Source: JAHLMP01 sp964608845 (GTDB lineage Archaea; Aenigmatarchaeota; Aenigmatarchaeia; GW2011-AR5; JAHLMP01). From it: a stretch of 50,125 bases of DNA. Location: NCBI GenBank assembly GCA_964608845.1, contig CAZSPP010000030.1, positions 1 to 50,125 of the forward strand, read 5' to 3'. Below, piece after piece: positions 8,055 through 15,240 of the stretch; position 1 is the stretch's first letter; each line of letters starts with the position of its first letter. The position numbers and the translations under genes are program-made. Under the pieces are notes generated by a model. It was given only the letters and a program-made list of their open reading frames with translations, was not told the origin of the DNA and made no database searches.

Positions 8055-8732
8055 CTAGAAAAATTTACTTAAAAACGAAAAAGGATCTTTCAGAAATTCT
8101 GGCCAACCTCCTTTTATTACAATATCTGCTTTTGAAAGGTCTTGATTTATTGTAAATTTATTCGGAAGCGCTATAACAAAAAGACCTGCTCCTTTTGCAC
8201 TCACTATCCCAGCATAGGTATCTTCAAATGCGATGCACTCATTTGGTTTTAATCCTAATTTTTTAACTGCAAGCTCATACATTGCTGGATGTGGTTTTGC
8301 AAAGCCCGCATCACTTTCTGTTACTCTATGCTCTTTTGAGAAAAAATCTGACAAACCAACAGAAGAAAGCTTCATTTCAAGCTCTTCCTGATTTTTACCA
8401 GAGCATATTGCAATTTTAAATCCATTTTCTTTAAAAAATTTTATTGCGTCCAAAGAATTTGGCATCAATTTTGCTTCTTTTTTGAATAGATCCTTCAAAA
8501 TTTTTGCTGCATTTTCTGCAATCTCTTTTTCACTCATTTTGATTTGAGGGTATTTTTGTTTTAAGAGTTTTGGAATTTCTGTGCTCGAAGATTTTCCGCA
8601 ATATTCTTTTATATATTCTTCTTCTGAAATAAATATTCCAAAAGGCTTTAACAAAATATTCCATTTTTTGTATTGAAGAATCTCTGTATCTCCCAACACA
8701 CCATCAAAATCAAATATAATGCCTTTAATCAT
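8055..8732 (-). CDS. HAD-superfamily hydrolase (beta-phosphoglucomutase/phosphatase-like)
   Basis: The 225-residue protein starts MIKGIIFDFDGVLGDTE, with motif I DxDxV (nucleophile Asp and acid/base Asp). It has a helical cap over residues 20-85, a motif II serine/threonine region near IAICSGKN, and the motif IV acidic residues in CIAFEDTYAGI. It is probably a phosphatase or phosphomutase on a small sugar phosphate or nucleotide; the substrate cannot be read. It overlaps the end of the dCMP deaminase gene by 8 bp, so the two are co-transcribed, with the deaminase first. Confidence 0.85.
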   Translation of the reverse strand: MIKGIIFDFDGVLGDTEILQYKKWNILLKPFGIFISEEEYIKEYCGKSSSTEIPKLLKQKYPQIKMSEKEIAENAAKILKDLFKKEAKLMPNSLDAIKFFKENGFKIAICSGKNQEELEMKLSSVGLSDFFSKEHRVTESDAGFAKPHPAMYELAVKKLGLKPNECIAFEDTYAGIVSAKGAGLFVIALPNKFTINQDLSKADIVIKGGWPEFLKDPFSFLSKFF

Positions 8733-9228
8733 TTTTATTCAGATTTTCAAAAGTTTTTACATAATTTTCTGTATCCTCTTTTATCCAATCTTTTACATCT
8801 ATTCTTTTAATTCCATTTTCTGTTTTTATAATAACTTCCCTTATTCCTGCATTTATTATAATTCTCTTGCATCTATTACAAGGGATTGCTTCAACTACGC
8901 TATTTGTTTTTATATCTTCTCCATAAATATATAATGTTCCATCAAAAGTATTTGCTCCATTTCTTGCTGCATTCACAACAGCATTTTCCTCAGCGTGCAC
9001 TGCTGGACATAAATCATAATTAGAGCCATGGGGGAGATTTAAAGCATCTTTTATACATCCTATTTCATAACAGTTTATTACGCCTCTAGCTGTTCCGTTA
9101 TAGCCAGTTGATACTATAGCATCATTTTTTACTATAATTGCTCCATATCTTTTTCTTAAGCAAGTTGATCTTTTAGAAACAGATTTTGCTATGTCGAGAT
9201 AGTACTCATCTTTTGATATTCTCTGCAT
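8725..9228 (-). CDS. dCMP deaminase (ComEB-type cytidine deaminase family)
   Basis: The 167-residue protein has the zinc site HAEENAV (His ligand and catalytic Glu) and PCNRCKR (two Cys ligands), plus a CxxxxG-rich N-terminal segment typical of dCMP deaminases. It converts dCMP to dUMP for thymidylate synthesis in the cytoplasm. The insert with H and C residues between residues 45 and 80 (CYEIGCIKDALNLPHGSNYD) matches the second zinc-binding stretch of phage T4-like and ComEB enzymes. It is the first gene of the pair with the HAD hydrolase. Confidence 0.88.
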   Translation of the reverse strand: MQRISKDEYYLDIAKSVSKRSTCLRKRYGAIIVKNDAIVSTGYNGTARGVINCYEIGCIKDALNLPHGSNYDLCPAVHAEENAVVNAARNGANTFDGTLYIYGEDIKTNSVVEAIPCNRCKRIIINAGIREVIIKTENGIKRIDVKDWIKEDTENYVKTFENLNKND

Positions 9229-9371
9229 ACCTAAAGATTTTTCATAAAGATTTTTATTTTTGATGAAAAAGTTAAACTTCTTTATTTGCTGGAACTCTCA
9301 AATCATTTGTTAATATGATTATATTAAGTAATTCGAATTATCTTAATTCCCATAAGAATAAAAACAGAAAA

Positions 9372-9446
9372 TGGGACCGCCCGGATTTGAACCGGGGTTG
9401 CCAGCACCCCAAGCTGGAGTCCTAGACCAAGCTAGACTACGGTCCC
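9372..9446 (-). tRNA. tRNA-Pro(GGG)
   Basis: The minus strand folds into a complete cloverleaf: acceptor GGGACCG/CGGTCCC, D-arm, anticodon stem CCAGC/GCTGG with loop TTGGGGT (anticodon GGG), T-arm with TTCAAAT loop, and discriminator A. It is 75 nt with no intron, and CCA is not encoded. This contrasts with the two intron-bearing tRNA genes later in the window. Confidence 0.95.
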
Positions 9447-9606
9447 ATATTTTGAATTCTTTAGGTATAAACTTAAAATTTAACCGCGCTTTTCTCGGAG
9501 TTTAATCTAGATATGTAAACAACAAAATATGGAATAAAAATAAACAATTGTCGTATTTTTTATAAAATATTTATAAGCTTAGTTTTAAAATAAAGTTTTG
9601 ATAAAT

Positions 9607-10737
9607 ATGAAAAGAGTTGCTGTAATAGGAGTCGGACAAACACCTTTTGGAGAACATTGGAATAAATCTATAAAGCATTTAGCATTAGAAGCAGGTATAA
9701 AAGCAATAGAGGATGCGAAAATCGAAGGTAAGGATATAGAGGCTTTATATATAGGAAATATGTCTGGAATGTTTACTTCACAAGAGCATCTTGGAGCATT
9801 AGCTGCTGATATAGCTGGGTTAAACCCAATACCGAGCACAAGATGCGAGGCTGCTTGTGCTTCTGGTGCAGTTGCATTTAAACAGGCTTGGTTATCCATA
9901 GCTTCTGGCCAATACGATATTGTAATGGCTGCCGGAGCTGAAAAAATGACTGATATTCATGGAAACAATGCTTTAAATGCTTTAATGGGGGCTGGAGACC
10001 AAGAATGGGAAGGTTCTATAGGCCTTACCTTTACCGGATTATATGCATTAATAGCAAGAAGGCATATGCATGAATTTGGAACTACAAGAGAGCAATTGGC
10101 TATGGTAAGTGTGAATAATCATAGAAATGCTTTGAAAAATGAGTATGCACAATTTAGGTACGAAATTACTATTGAAGATGTATTGAATTCTCCTATAATT
10201 TCTGATCCTCTTCATCTTCTTGACTGCTCTCCTATAACAGATGGTGCAGCAGCAGTTATTTTAGCAAGTGAAGATGCGGTAAAAAAGCTTAGGATAGAAA
10301 ATCCTATATGGATTTTGGGAATAGGTCATGCTACTGCTCCTTTGGCTTTACATGATAGGAAAAGCCTAACAAGATTTGATTCTACAATAATTGCAGCAAG
10401 AAAAGCTTATTCACAAGCTGATATAAAACCAGAAGATATTGATTATGCTGAGGTTCATGATTGCTTTTCTATAAATGAAATTCTAGCTATAGAAGATTTA
10501 GGCTTTTGTAGAAAAGGGGAAGGCGGTAAATTTGTAGAAAATAATGGAATAAATGATATAGTAAAAATAAATTCCACTGGTGGACTAAAAGCAATAGGTC
10601 ATCCTGTTGGAGCTACTGGCATAAGACAAATTTGTGATATTGTAAAGCTTTTGAGAAATAGTGGAAAATATGGATTAACACAAAATGTAGGTGGAAGTGG
10701 AGCAACTTGTGTTGTAACAATATTTGGAAAAGAATAA
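9607..10737 (+). CDS. Acetyl-CoA acetyltransferase (archaeal thiolase)
   Basis: This thiolase-fold enzyme of about 376 residues has its nucleophile cysteine in CEAACASG (C84) and a catalytic His in KAIGHPVGATG (H332), followed by a C-terminal GGSGATCVVTIFGKE. It condenses two acetyl-CoA to acetoacetyl-CoA. Archaeal members form a complex with HMG-CoA synthase and a DUF35 OB-fold protein, channelling acetoacetyl-CoA into the mevalonate pathway for isoprenoid lipids. The DUF35 gene follows 11 bp downstream; no HMG-CoA synthase gene is in the window. I chose ATG 9607; a TTG at 9598 is possible. TTTATAA-type boxes lie upstream. Confidence 0.9.
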   Translation: MKRVAVIGVGQTPFGEHWNKSIKHLALEAGIKAIEDAKIEGKDIEALYIGNMSGMFTSQEHLGALAADIAGLNPIPSTRCEAACASGAVAFKQAWLSIASGQYDIVMAAGAEKMTDIHGNNALNALMGAGDQEWEGSIGLTFTGLYALIARRHMHEFGTTREQLAMVSVNNHRNALKNEYAQFRYEITIEDVLNSPIISDPLHLLDCSPITDGAAAVILASEDAVKKLRIENPIWILGIGHATAPLALHDRKSLTRFDSTIIAARKAYSQADIKPEDIDYAEVHDCFSINEILAIEDLGFCRKGEGGKFVENNGINDIVKINSTGGLKAIGHPVGATGIRQICDIVKLLRNSGKYGLTQNVGGSGATCVVTIFGKE

Positions 10738-10748
10738 GGTGAGAAAGA

Positions 10749-11141
10749 ATGTTAACCGCGCCTATAGCAAAAAGAACTATGAAAAATAGGTATAGGCTTA
10801 TAGGAACAAAATGCTTGAACTGTAATGAGGTTTTTATGCCTCCTAGGAGCATGTGCCCGAATTGTAGAAGGAGTGGTAAAATAGAGGAGATAGAACTTTC
10901 TGGAGAGGGTGAAATATATTCTTATACCATAATAAAAACAGCTCCAGAAGGTTTTGAGATTAATACTCCTTATGTTATAGGAATTATAAAATTGAAAGAA
11001 GGACCTTTTATTAGCAGCCAAATTATAAATAATGGTAAAGAAATTAAAATAGGTCGAAAGGTAAGATCTGTATTTAGAAGGATATTTAGGGATGATAATG
11101 GACTAATAAATTATGGTTTGAAATTTGAGGTTTGTGAATAG
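10749..11141 (+). CDS. DUF35 zinc-ribbon/OB-fold protein, thiolase partner
   Basis: The 130-residue protein has an N-terminal helix, a rubredoxin-like zinc ribbon (CLNCNEVFMPPRSMCPNC, residues about 24-41) and a C-terminal OB-fold rich in beta strands (residues 50-128). This is the DUF35 architecture of the scaffold that joins thiolase to HMG-CoA synthase in archaea. GGTGAG eleven bases after the thiolase stop supports the ATG. Its job here is inferred from the adjacent thiolase. Confidence 0.88.
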   Translation: MLTAPIAKRTMKNRYRLIGTKCLNCNEVFMPPRSMCPNCRRSGKIEEIELSGEGEIYSYTIIKTAPEGFEINTPYVIGIIKLKEGPFISSQIINNGKEIKIGRKVRSVFRRIFRDDNGLINYGLKFEVCE

Positions 11142-11151
11142 ATAGAGAGCT

Positions 11152-11279
11152 ACCCCTTTATTTCTTTTGAATATCTTTTTGGGTTTGATTTTTATAAAAT
11201 TTGAAAACCTATATTTCTTATAACAATGTTAAAAGAATAATAAAACGAAAAACAAAACTTCCATGAGAAATAAAGGGGT
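11152..11279. other. Probable replication origin: inverted ORB-like boxes around an AT-rich core
   Basis: The gene-free stretch 11142-11449 precedes orc1/cdc6. A perfect 14-bp inverted repeat, ACCCCTTTATTTCT (11152-11165) and AGAAATAAAGGGGT (11266-11279), flanks about 100 bp of almost pure A/T. The right arm reads TTCCATGAGAAATAAAGGGG, which resembles the archaeal origin recognition box as I recall it (TCCA...GGAAAC...AGGGGT), including the G-string. Opposed ORBs around an A/T unwinding element next to orc1 and a polymerase D gene match known archaeal origins, such as in Pyrococcus. Function is inferred from layout and motif. Confidence 0.75.
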
Positions 11280-11335
11280 GAGTTTGATATTTTTTTAACA
11301 ATATTTCAGTGAAAATATTTTCTAAAAAAGAAAAG

Positions 11336-11388
11336 TTTAAATAAAAAGAAACCAATATATATTCATGACCAACTTTTCCTATGGAAAA
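11336..11388 (+). promoter_or_regulatory. orc1 promoter with dyad over the start region
   Basis: TATA-like TTTAAATAA at 11336-11344 is followed about 30 bp later by TTTTCC-TAT-GGAAAA (11374-11388), a 6+3+6 bp inverted repeat like the dyad core of an ORB without its G-string. A perfect palindrome GAAAATATTTTC lies at 11311-11322. The dyad sits near the expected transcription start, so Orc1 could both mark the origin and repress its own gene. That is inference. Confidence 0.5.
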
Positions 11389-11449
11389 TTTTTTGTTCTG
11401 TATTTTAACTCTATTAAAGTGAAAAATTTAAGAAATTAGAGGTGAAAAA

Positions 11450-12682
11450 ATGAAGCAATCAACCTTAATATTTTACAACGGAGAAGAAGCTGAAAAAAAT
11501 ATTTCAAACATATTCGAATCTTATCTTAGCAAAATATCTATATTTAAAGATAAGAGCGTTCTTTCACCTTCTTATATTCCAGAAAAGATTCTTCATAGAG
11601 ATTATGAGATTATGCAACTTTCATCTATATTGGCTCCTACACTAAAAGGCTATAAGCCTAGCAATATATTTATATACGGTGGCGTAGGGACAGGAAAAAC
11701 AGTTTGCATAAGGCAAGTATTAAAACAGCTCGAGGAGGTTGCTGAAAAAAATAATGTTCCTGTTAAGATAATTTATATAAACTGTAAGCTAAAAAAGGTC
11801 TCTGATACAGAATATAGACTTCTCTCCCAGATCTTAGAAAGTTTTGGAGTTATAGTTCCTGATACAGGTCTTCCTACAGATGTTCTATATAAAAAATTCT
11901 TTTATGAAGCAGATAAAAAGGATCAAACTATAATAATTGTACTTGATGAGATAGATGCACTAGTTAGAAAGATAGGTGACGAATTTTTATATAATCTTAC
12001 AAGAGCAGAGCTTGAAAAGGCAAGAATATCTATCATAGGAATTACAAATAGCCTAACCTTTAGCAATGAATTGGATGCTAGAGTAAAATCAAGCTTAGGG
12101 GAAGAAGAAATAATATTCAAATCGTACAATGCAATCCAATTAAAAGATATATTAAAACAAAGAGCATCCTTAGCATTTTATCCTGATAAGATAACAGAAG
12201 AGGCAATATCAAAATGCGCTGCCTTAGCAGCACAAGAGCACGGTGATGCAAGAAGAGCAATAGATCTATTAAGGGTTGCAGGTGAAATAGCAGAAAGAAG
12301 AGGTGATACGCAAGTTAAAGAAGAGCATATAGATATGGCAGAGGAAAAGATAAATATAGATTGCGCTATTGAAGCAATAAAGTCATTACCTAAACAATCC
12401 CAAGCTGTACTTTATTCGATTCTTAAGATATATGAAACAAAAGGAAAGGTATTAACAGGAGATATATTTGATAAATATAGAGAAACGTGTTTAAAAAACG
12501 GACTAAGAGTCCTTACTAATAGAAGAATAAGTGATATTTTGAACGAGCTTGAGATGTTTGGAATTATTAATGCAAAGCTTATATCTAGAGGAAGATATGG
12601 AAGAACAAGAGAAATAACAATAAGCTTAGAATCTCAAATTCTAGAATACATAAAAAAGAATATCTACCCAAATTTTAAGTGA
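11450..12682 (+). CDS. orc1: Orc1/Cdc6 replication initiator
   Basis: The 410-residue AAA+ ATPase has Walker A GGVGTGKT (about residues 79-86), Walker B VLDEIDAL, a sensor/arginine-finger region near RVKSSLGEEE and the lid HGDARRAIDLLR. The C-terminal 90 residues form a winged helix (RRISDILNELEMFGI ... SRGRYGRTREI). It binds origin recognition boxes and loads MCM. The start has GAGGTGAAAAAATG. It sits immediately downstream of the candidate origin and 4 bp before the polymerase D small subunit gene. Confidence 0.95.
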   Translation: MKQSTLIFYNGEEAEKNISNIFESYLSKISIFKDKSVLSPSYIPEKILHRDYEIMQLSSILAPTLKGYKPSNIFIYGGVGTGKTVCIRQVLKQLEEVAEKNNVPVKIIYINCKLKKVSDTEYRLLSQILESFGVIVPDTGLPTDVLYKKFFYEADKKDQTIIIVLDEIDALVRKIGDEFLYNLTRAELEKARISIIGITNSLTFSNELDARVKSSLGEEEIIFKSYNAIQLKDILKQRASLAFYPDKITEEAISKCAALAAQEHGDARRAIDLLRVAGEIAERRGDTQVKEEHIDMAEEKINIDCAIEAIKSLPKQSQAVLYSILKIYETKGKVLTGDIFDKYRETCLKNGLRVLTNRRISDILNELEMFGIINAKLISRGRYGRTREITISLESQILEYIKKNIYPNFK

Positions 12683-12686
12683 TATA

Positions 12687-13811
12687 ATGTATGAGGAAAA
12701 GAAGAAGGAAATAGTAGATAAATTTTTTCAGTATGAGCATTTACTTACACCAGAAGCTCTAGATTTCTTATTAAATTCTGATTGGCAATCTATCCTAGAA
12801 AATGTAAAAAACATAGATAAGCTTTTTTTAGATAAAGAAGATATTGAGAAATTTGAATATAAAGATAAGGTAAGGATTATAAAAAACCTTTTATCAAAGC
12901 CAGAAAACCTAACAACTGAAAAATTCACCAGATTTTATAATTCAATGTTTGAAAAAATGAGATCTATCATTCTCTCGAGAATAAATAAGGAGTTTATATC
13001 TATTGAGAACATAAGGCAAAGAAAGATTGGATATGTAATAGGAAGAGTAAGGGAAATAGTTTCTGAAGATGATAAAAAGATAATCGAACTTGAAGATATT
13101 ACCGGTGCAAAAAATTTTATATTTGATAATAAGTTTGTTCCAAATGATTTATTGATAGGAGATATTGTTGCAGCAGAGGTCAGCTCTTCTGTTTATAAAG
13201 AAGATATACTAATAGGAAAAGAAATAATATATCCTGATATTCCTTTAAGACAGCCTAAAAAGTCCTACGGAAAGATATTAATAATATCAGATTTACATCT
13301 TGATGAGGCGCCAAAAGAAGCTTTAAAGAACTTTTATAACTTTTTTGAAAATAGTGATATAAAATTTCTTATCATAGCAGGAGATATAGGAGATATAGAT
13401 GCTTTAAAGGAAATTGTTGGCAAAACAAGAAAAACAATATTCTTAATACCAGGAGAAAAAGATTTTCCAAGTTATCCTTCATTACCTTTAAATATTGATT
13501 TAGAGCCTATAGTTTCGCTTAGCAACCCATCATTAATTGAGATAAATGACGTAAAGATTCTTATCATACATAATTTTAATATGAGCATGCTAAAGAAAAG
13601 ATATTTAGGACCTTCGAAATTGATATTAGAAGAAGATTATTTGTCTTTGGAGGAAATTCCGGATATAATAGCGTGCGGCCATACACATGAACCAGAGATT
13701 TTTAATTACAAATCTGTTACAATAGCAAATGCAGGCTCTTTATTAACAGAATTTAGACCTATACTCATAGACCTTTCAACAAGGGAATATAAACAACTAA
13801 AATTCAATTAA
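12687..13811 (+). CDS. polB: DNA polymerase D small subunit (DP1) with altered exonuclease motif
   Basis: The 374-residue protein has an N-terminal helical region, an OB-fold (GYVIGRVREIV ... IELEDITG, residues about 110-180) and a calcineurin-like phosphoesterase domain. It is short for DP1, lacking the long variable N-terminal region. Metal motifs are SDLHL (D202, H204), AGDIGD (D233) and CGHTH (H332, H334). Motif III, normally GNHD, reads GEKD (residues 256-259), losing Asn and His. DP1 supplies proofreading to the DP2 catalytic subunit; here that activity may be weakened. DP2 is not in the window. The order origin-orc1-DP1 is a known archaeal arrangement. Confidence 0.9.
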   Translation: MYEEKKKEIVDKFFQYEHLLTPEALDFLLNSDWQSILENVKNIDKLFLDKEDIEKFEYKDKVRIIKNLLSKPENLTTEKFTRFYNSMFEKMRSIILSRINKEFISIENIRQRKIGYVIGRVREIVSEDDKKIIELEDITGAKNFIFDNKFVPNDLLIGDIVAAEVSSSVYKEDILIGKEIIYPDIPLRQPKKSYGKILIISDLHLDEAPKEALKNFYNFFENSDIKFLIIAGDIGDIDALKEIVGKTRKTIFLIPGEKDFPSYPSLPLNIDLEPIVSLSNPSLIEINDVKILIIHNFNMSMLKKRYLGPSKLILEEDYLSLEEIPDIIACGHTHEPEIFNYKSVTIANAGSLLTEFRPILIDLSTREYKQLKFN

Positions 13812-13816
13812 TTTTT

Positions 13817-14356
13817 ATGATTGATATGGATGTTTTTGATTGCATTTATTCAAGAAGATCAATAAGAAAATTTTTGAATAAGGAAATAAGTAATGAAGAT
13901 GTAAGAAAGATTTTAGAAGCAGGAAGACATGCTCCATCATCCGGAAATCTTCAGAATTGGAGATTTATCGTTGTTAAAAATGAAAAAATCAAAAACGAAA
14001 TTTTCAAAGCATCTTTAAATCAAGATGTAATAAAAAATGCGAATGTTTTGATAATAGCATGCTCTGATAATAATGCTATTATGCCTTATGGAATAAGAGG
14101 CCTTAAATTATATTCGATCCAAAATGTTGCAGCAGCTATAGAGAATATGCTTTTGGCAGCAAATGCATTAGGAATTGGTTCATGCTGGGTAGGAGCTTTT
14201 GAGGAAAAGAAAATAAAAAATATTTTAAAAATTCCTGAAAATGTAAGTGTGCATGCAATAATATGCTTAGGATATCCTGCAGAAAATCCTAAAAGTGTAA
14301 GAATGCCAATAGAAAAAATAGCATTTTCAGAATTTTATGGAAAACCTTTCAGGTGA
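13817..14356 (+). CDS. Nitroreductase-family FMN oxidoreductase
   Basis: The 179-residue protein has the FMN-binding SRRSIRKFLN motif near residue 13, ARHAPSSGNLQNWRFIVV near 36-53, and the C-terminal GIGSCWVGAF and CLGYPAE motifs. It is likely an NAD(P)H:FMN reductase of a small aromatic, quinone or flavin-type substrate; the substrate is unknown. An internal ATG at 13826 is an alternative start. It lies between the DP1 and RNase HII genes with 5- and 4-bp gaps, so it is probably cotranscribed with replication genes without a clear functional link. Confidence 0.85.
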   Translation: MIDMDVFDCIYSRRSIRKFLNKEISNEDVRKILEAGRHAPSSGNLQNWRFIVVKNEKIKNEIFKASLNQDVIKNANVLIIACSDNNAIMPYGIRGLKLYSIQNVAAAIENMLLAANALGIGSCWVGAFEEKKIKNILKIPENVSVHAIICLGYPAENPKSVRMPIEKIAFSEFYGKPFR

Positions 14357-14360
14357 AAAA

Positions 14361-15059
14361 ATGAAAGAAAAATTAATAATGGGGATAGACGAAGCTGGTA
14401 GAAGGCTTTGAGCTTTTCAAGGCCTGCCAAAAGGTCCTGTAATTGGTCCAATGGTTATATGTGGATATTTGATAGAAGAATCAAAACTAAATTTATTAAA
14501 AGATGCAAAAGACTCTAAGGTTCTCTCTTCAAAACAAAGAGAAGAGCTTGAGAAAAAATTAAAAAAGATTGCAAAAGATTATGCTTTGGTATTTTTATCT
14601 GCTGAAGAAATAGATAAGCTTAGAGAAGTTTCAAATCTAAATAAAATAGAAATTAAAGAAATGCAGAAAATGATAAATCTTTTGAAGCCAGATAAAGTTA
14701 TCATAGATTCTCCTGAAAATAATGTAAAAAAATTTGAAGAAAAGATACGAAAAGGTTTAAAGAACAAAAAAATTGAAATAATATGCGAAAATTATGCTGA
14801 TTCAAAATATCCTATAGTAAGCGCAGCTTCCATATTAGCAAAGGTTGCAAGAGATAAAGAAATAGATAGAATAAAAAAAGAATATAAAATTGATTTTGGT
14901 TCAGGATATCCTAGTGATGAAAGAACAATAAAATTTTTAAAAGATTGGTTAAAAACTCATAAAGAATTTCCAAAATTTGTTAGAAAGAGTTGGCTGACTA
15001 TTGAGCAAATAAAAAATGAAAACAGCAAAAAACAGAAAACAATAAGAGATTATTTTTAA
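14361..15059 (+). CDS. rnhB: RNase HII, reading frame interrupted by a 30-nt intron-like insert
   Basis: RNase HII removes RNA from RNA-DNA hybrids. From ATG 14361 (AGGTGA upstream) the frame reads MKEKLIMGIDEAGRRL and then hits TGA at 14409. Removing 14402-14431 gives IDEAGRGPVIGPMVICG, the family's catalytic motif (D10, E11), and a 222-residue protein. Downstream motifs are intact (VIIDSP, ADSKYPIVSAASILAKVARD). The C-terminus QKTIRDYF is a good PCNA-binding (PIP) box. An initiation at ATG 14451 would omit the catalytic Asp/Glu. The undamaged remainder argues against a dead gene. Confidence 0.88.
14402..14431 (+). other. Candidate archaeal pre-mRNA intron (bulge-helix-bulge) in rnhB
   Basis: The RNA can fold with a central 4-bp helix UGGU (14396-14399) / GCCA (14426-14429), a 3-nt 5' bulge AGA (14400-14402), a 9-bp inner helix AGGCUUUGA (14403-14411) / UCAAGGCCU (14417-14425), and a 3-nt 3' bulge AAA (14430-14432). 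Cutting each bulge after its second base, as tRNA-splicing endonuclease does, removes exactly 30 nt and joins GGT-AG to A-GGT-CCT, restoring DEAGRGP. The inner hairpin contains the in-frame TGA. The outer helix is weak (C-G, mismatch, A-U), a relaxed form of the motif. Splicing itself is inferred. Confidence 0.75.
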
Positions 15060-15113
15060 GAAATTTAAGTCCTTTTAAATAATTTTTAAATAAATAATTA
15101 AAAGCCAAGTTAT

Positions 15114-15188
15114 AGCGGGGTAGAGCAGCCTGGAGTGCTCGCCGGGCCCATAACCCGGAGGTCAGTGGTTCAAATCCACTCCCCGCTA
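15114..15188 (+). tRNA. Initiator tRNA-Met(CAT)
   Basis: The cloverleaf is AGCGGGG/CCCCGCT acceptor, GAGC/GCTC D-stem, CCGGG/CCCGG anticodon stem with loop CCCATAA, T-arm with TTCAAAT loop, and discriminator A. The A1-U72 pair, G-C-rich anticodon stem and C33 mark it as the archaeal initiator rather than elongator. It is 75 nt, without intron or encoded CCA, followed by a T-run. It lies 52 bp upstream of aIF5B, the factor that joins initiator tRNA to ribosomes. Confidence 0.95.
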
Positions 15189-15240
15189 TTTTTTATTTCT
15201 TTTATAAATGTTTGATAGATAAAATTCTGTAGTGATTGTT

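Noticed and set aside
14409..14411. TGA in rnhB read as a recoded codon (for example Gly, Trp or selenocysteine)
   Set aside because: TGA ends many intact genes here (for example 4162-4164), and readthrough would put ten extra residues inside the catalytic loop; removing 30 nt restores the exact motif.
14397..14435. Translational bypassing of the rnhB insert from GGT to GGT
   Set aside because: A hop between the matching GGT codons would delete the Arg-Gly of DEAGRGP; the splicing model keeps it.
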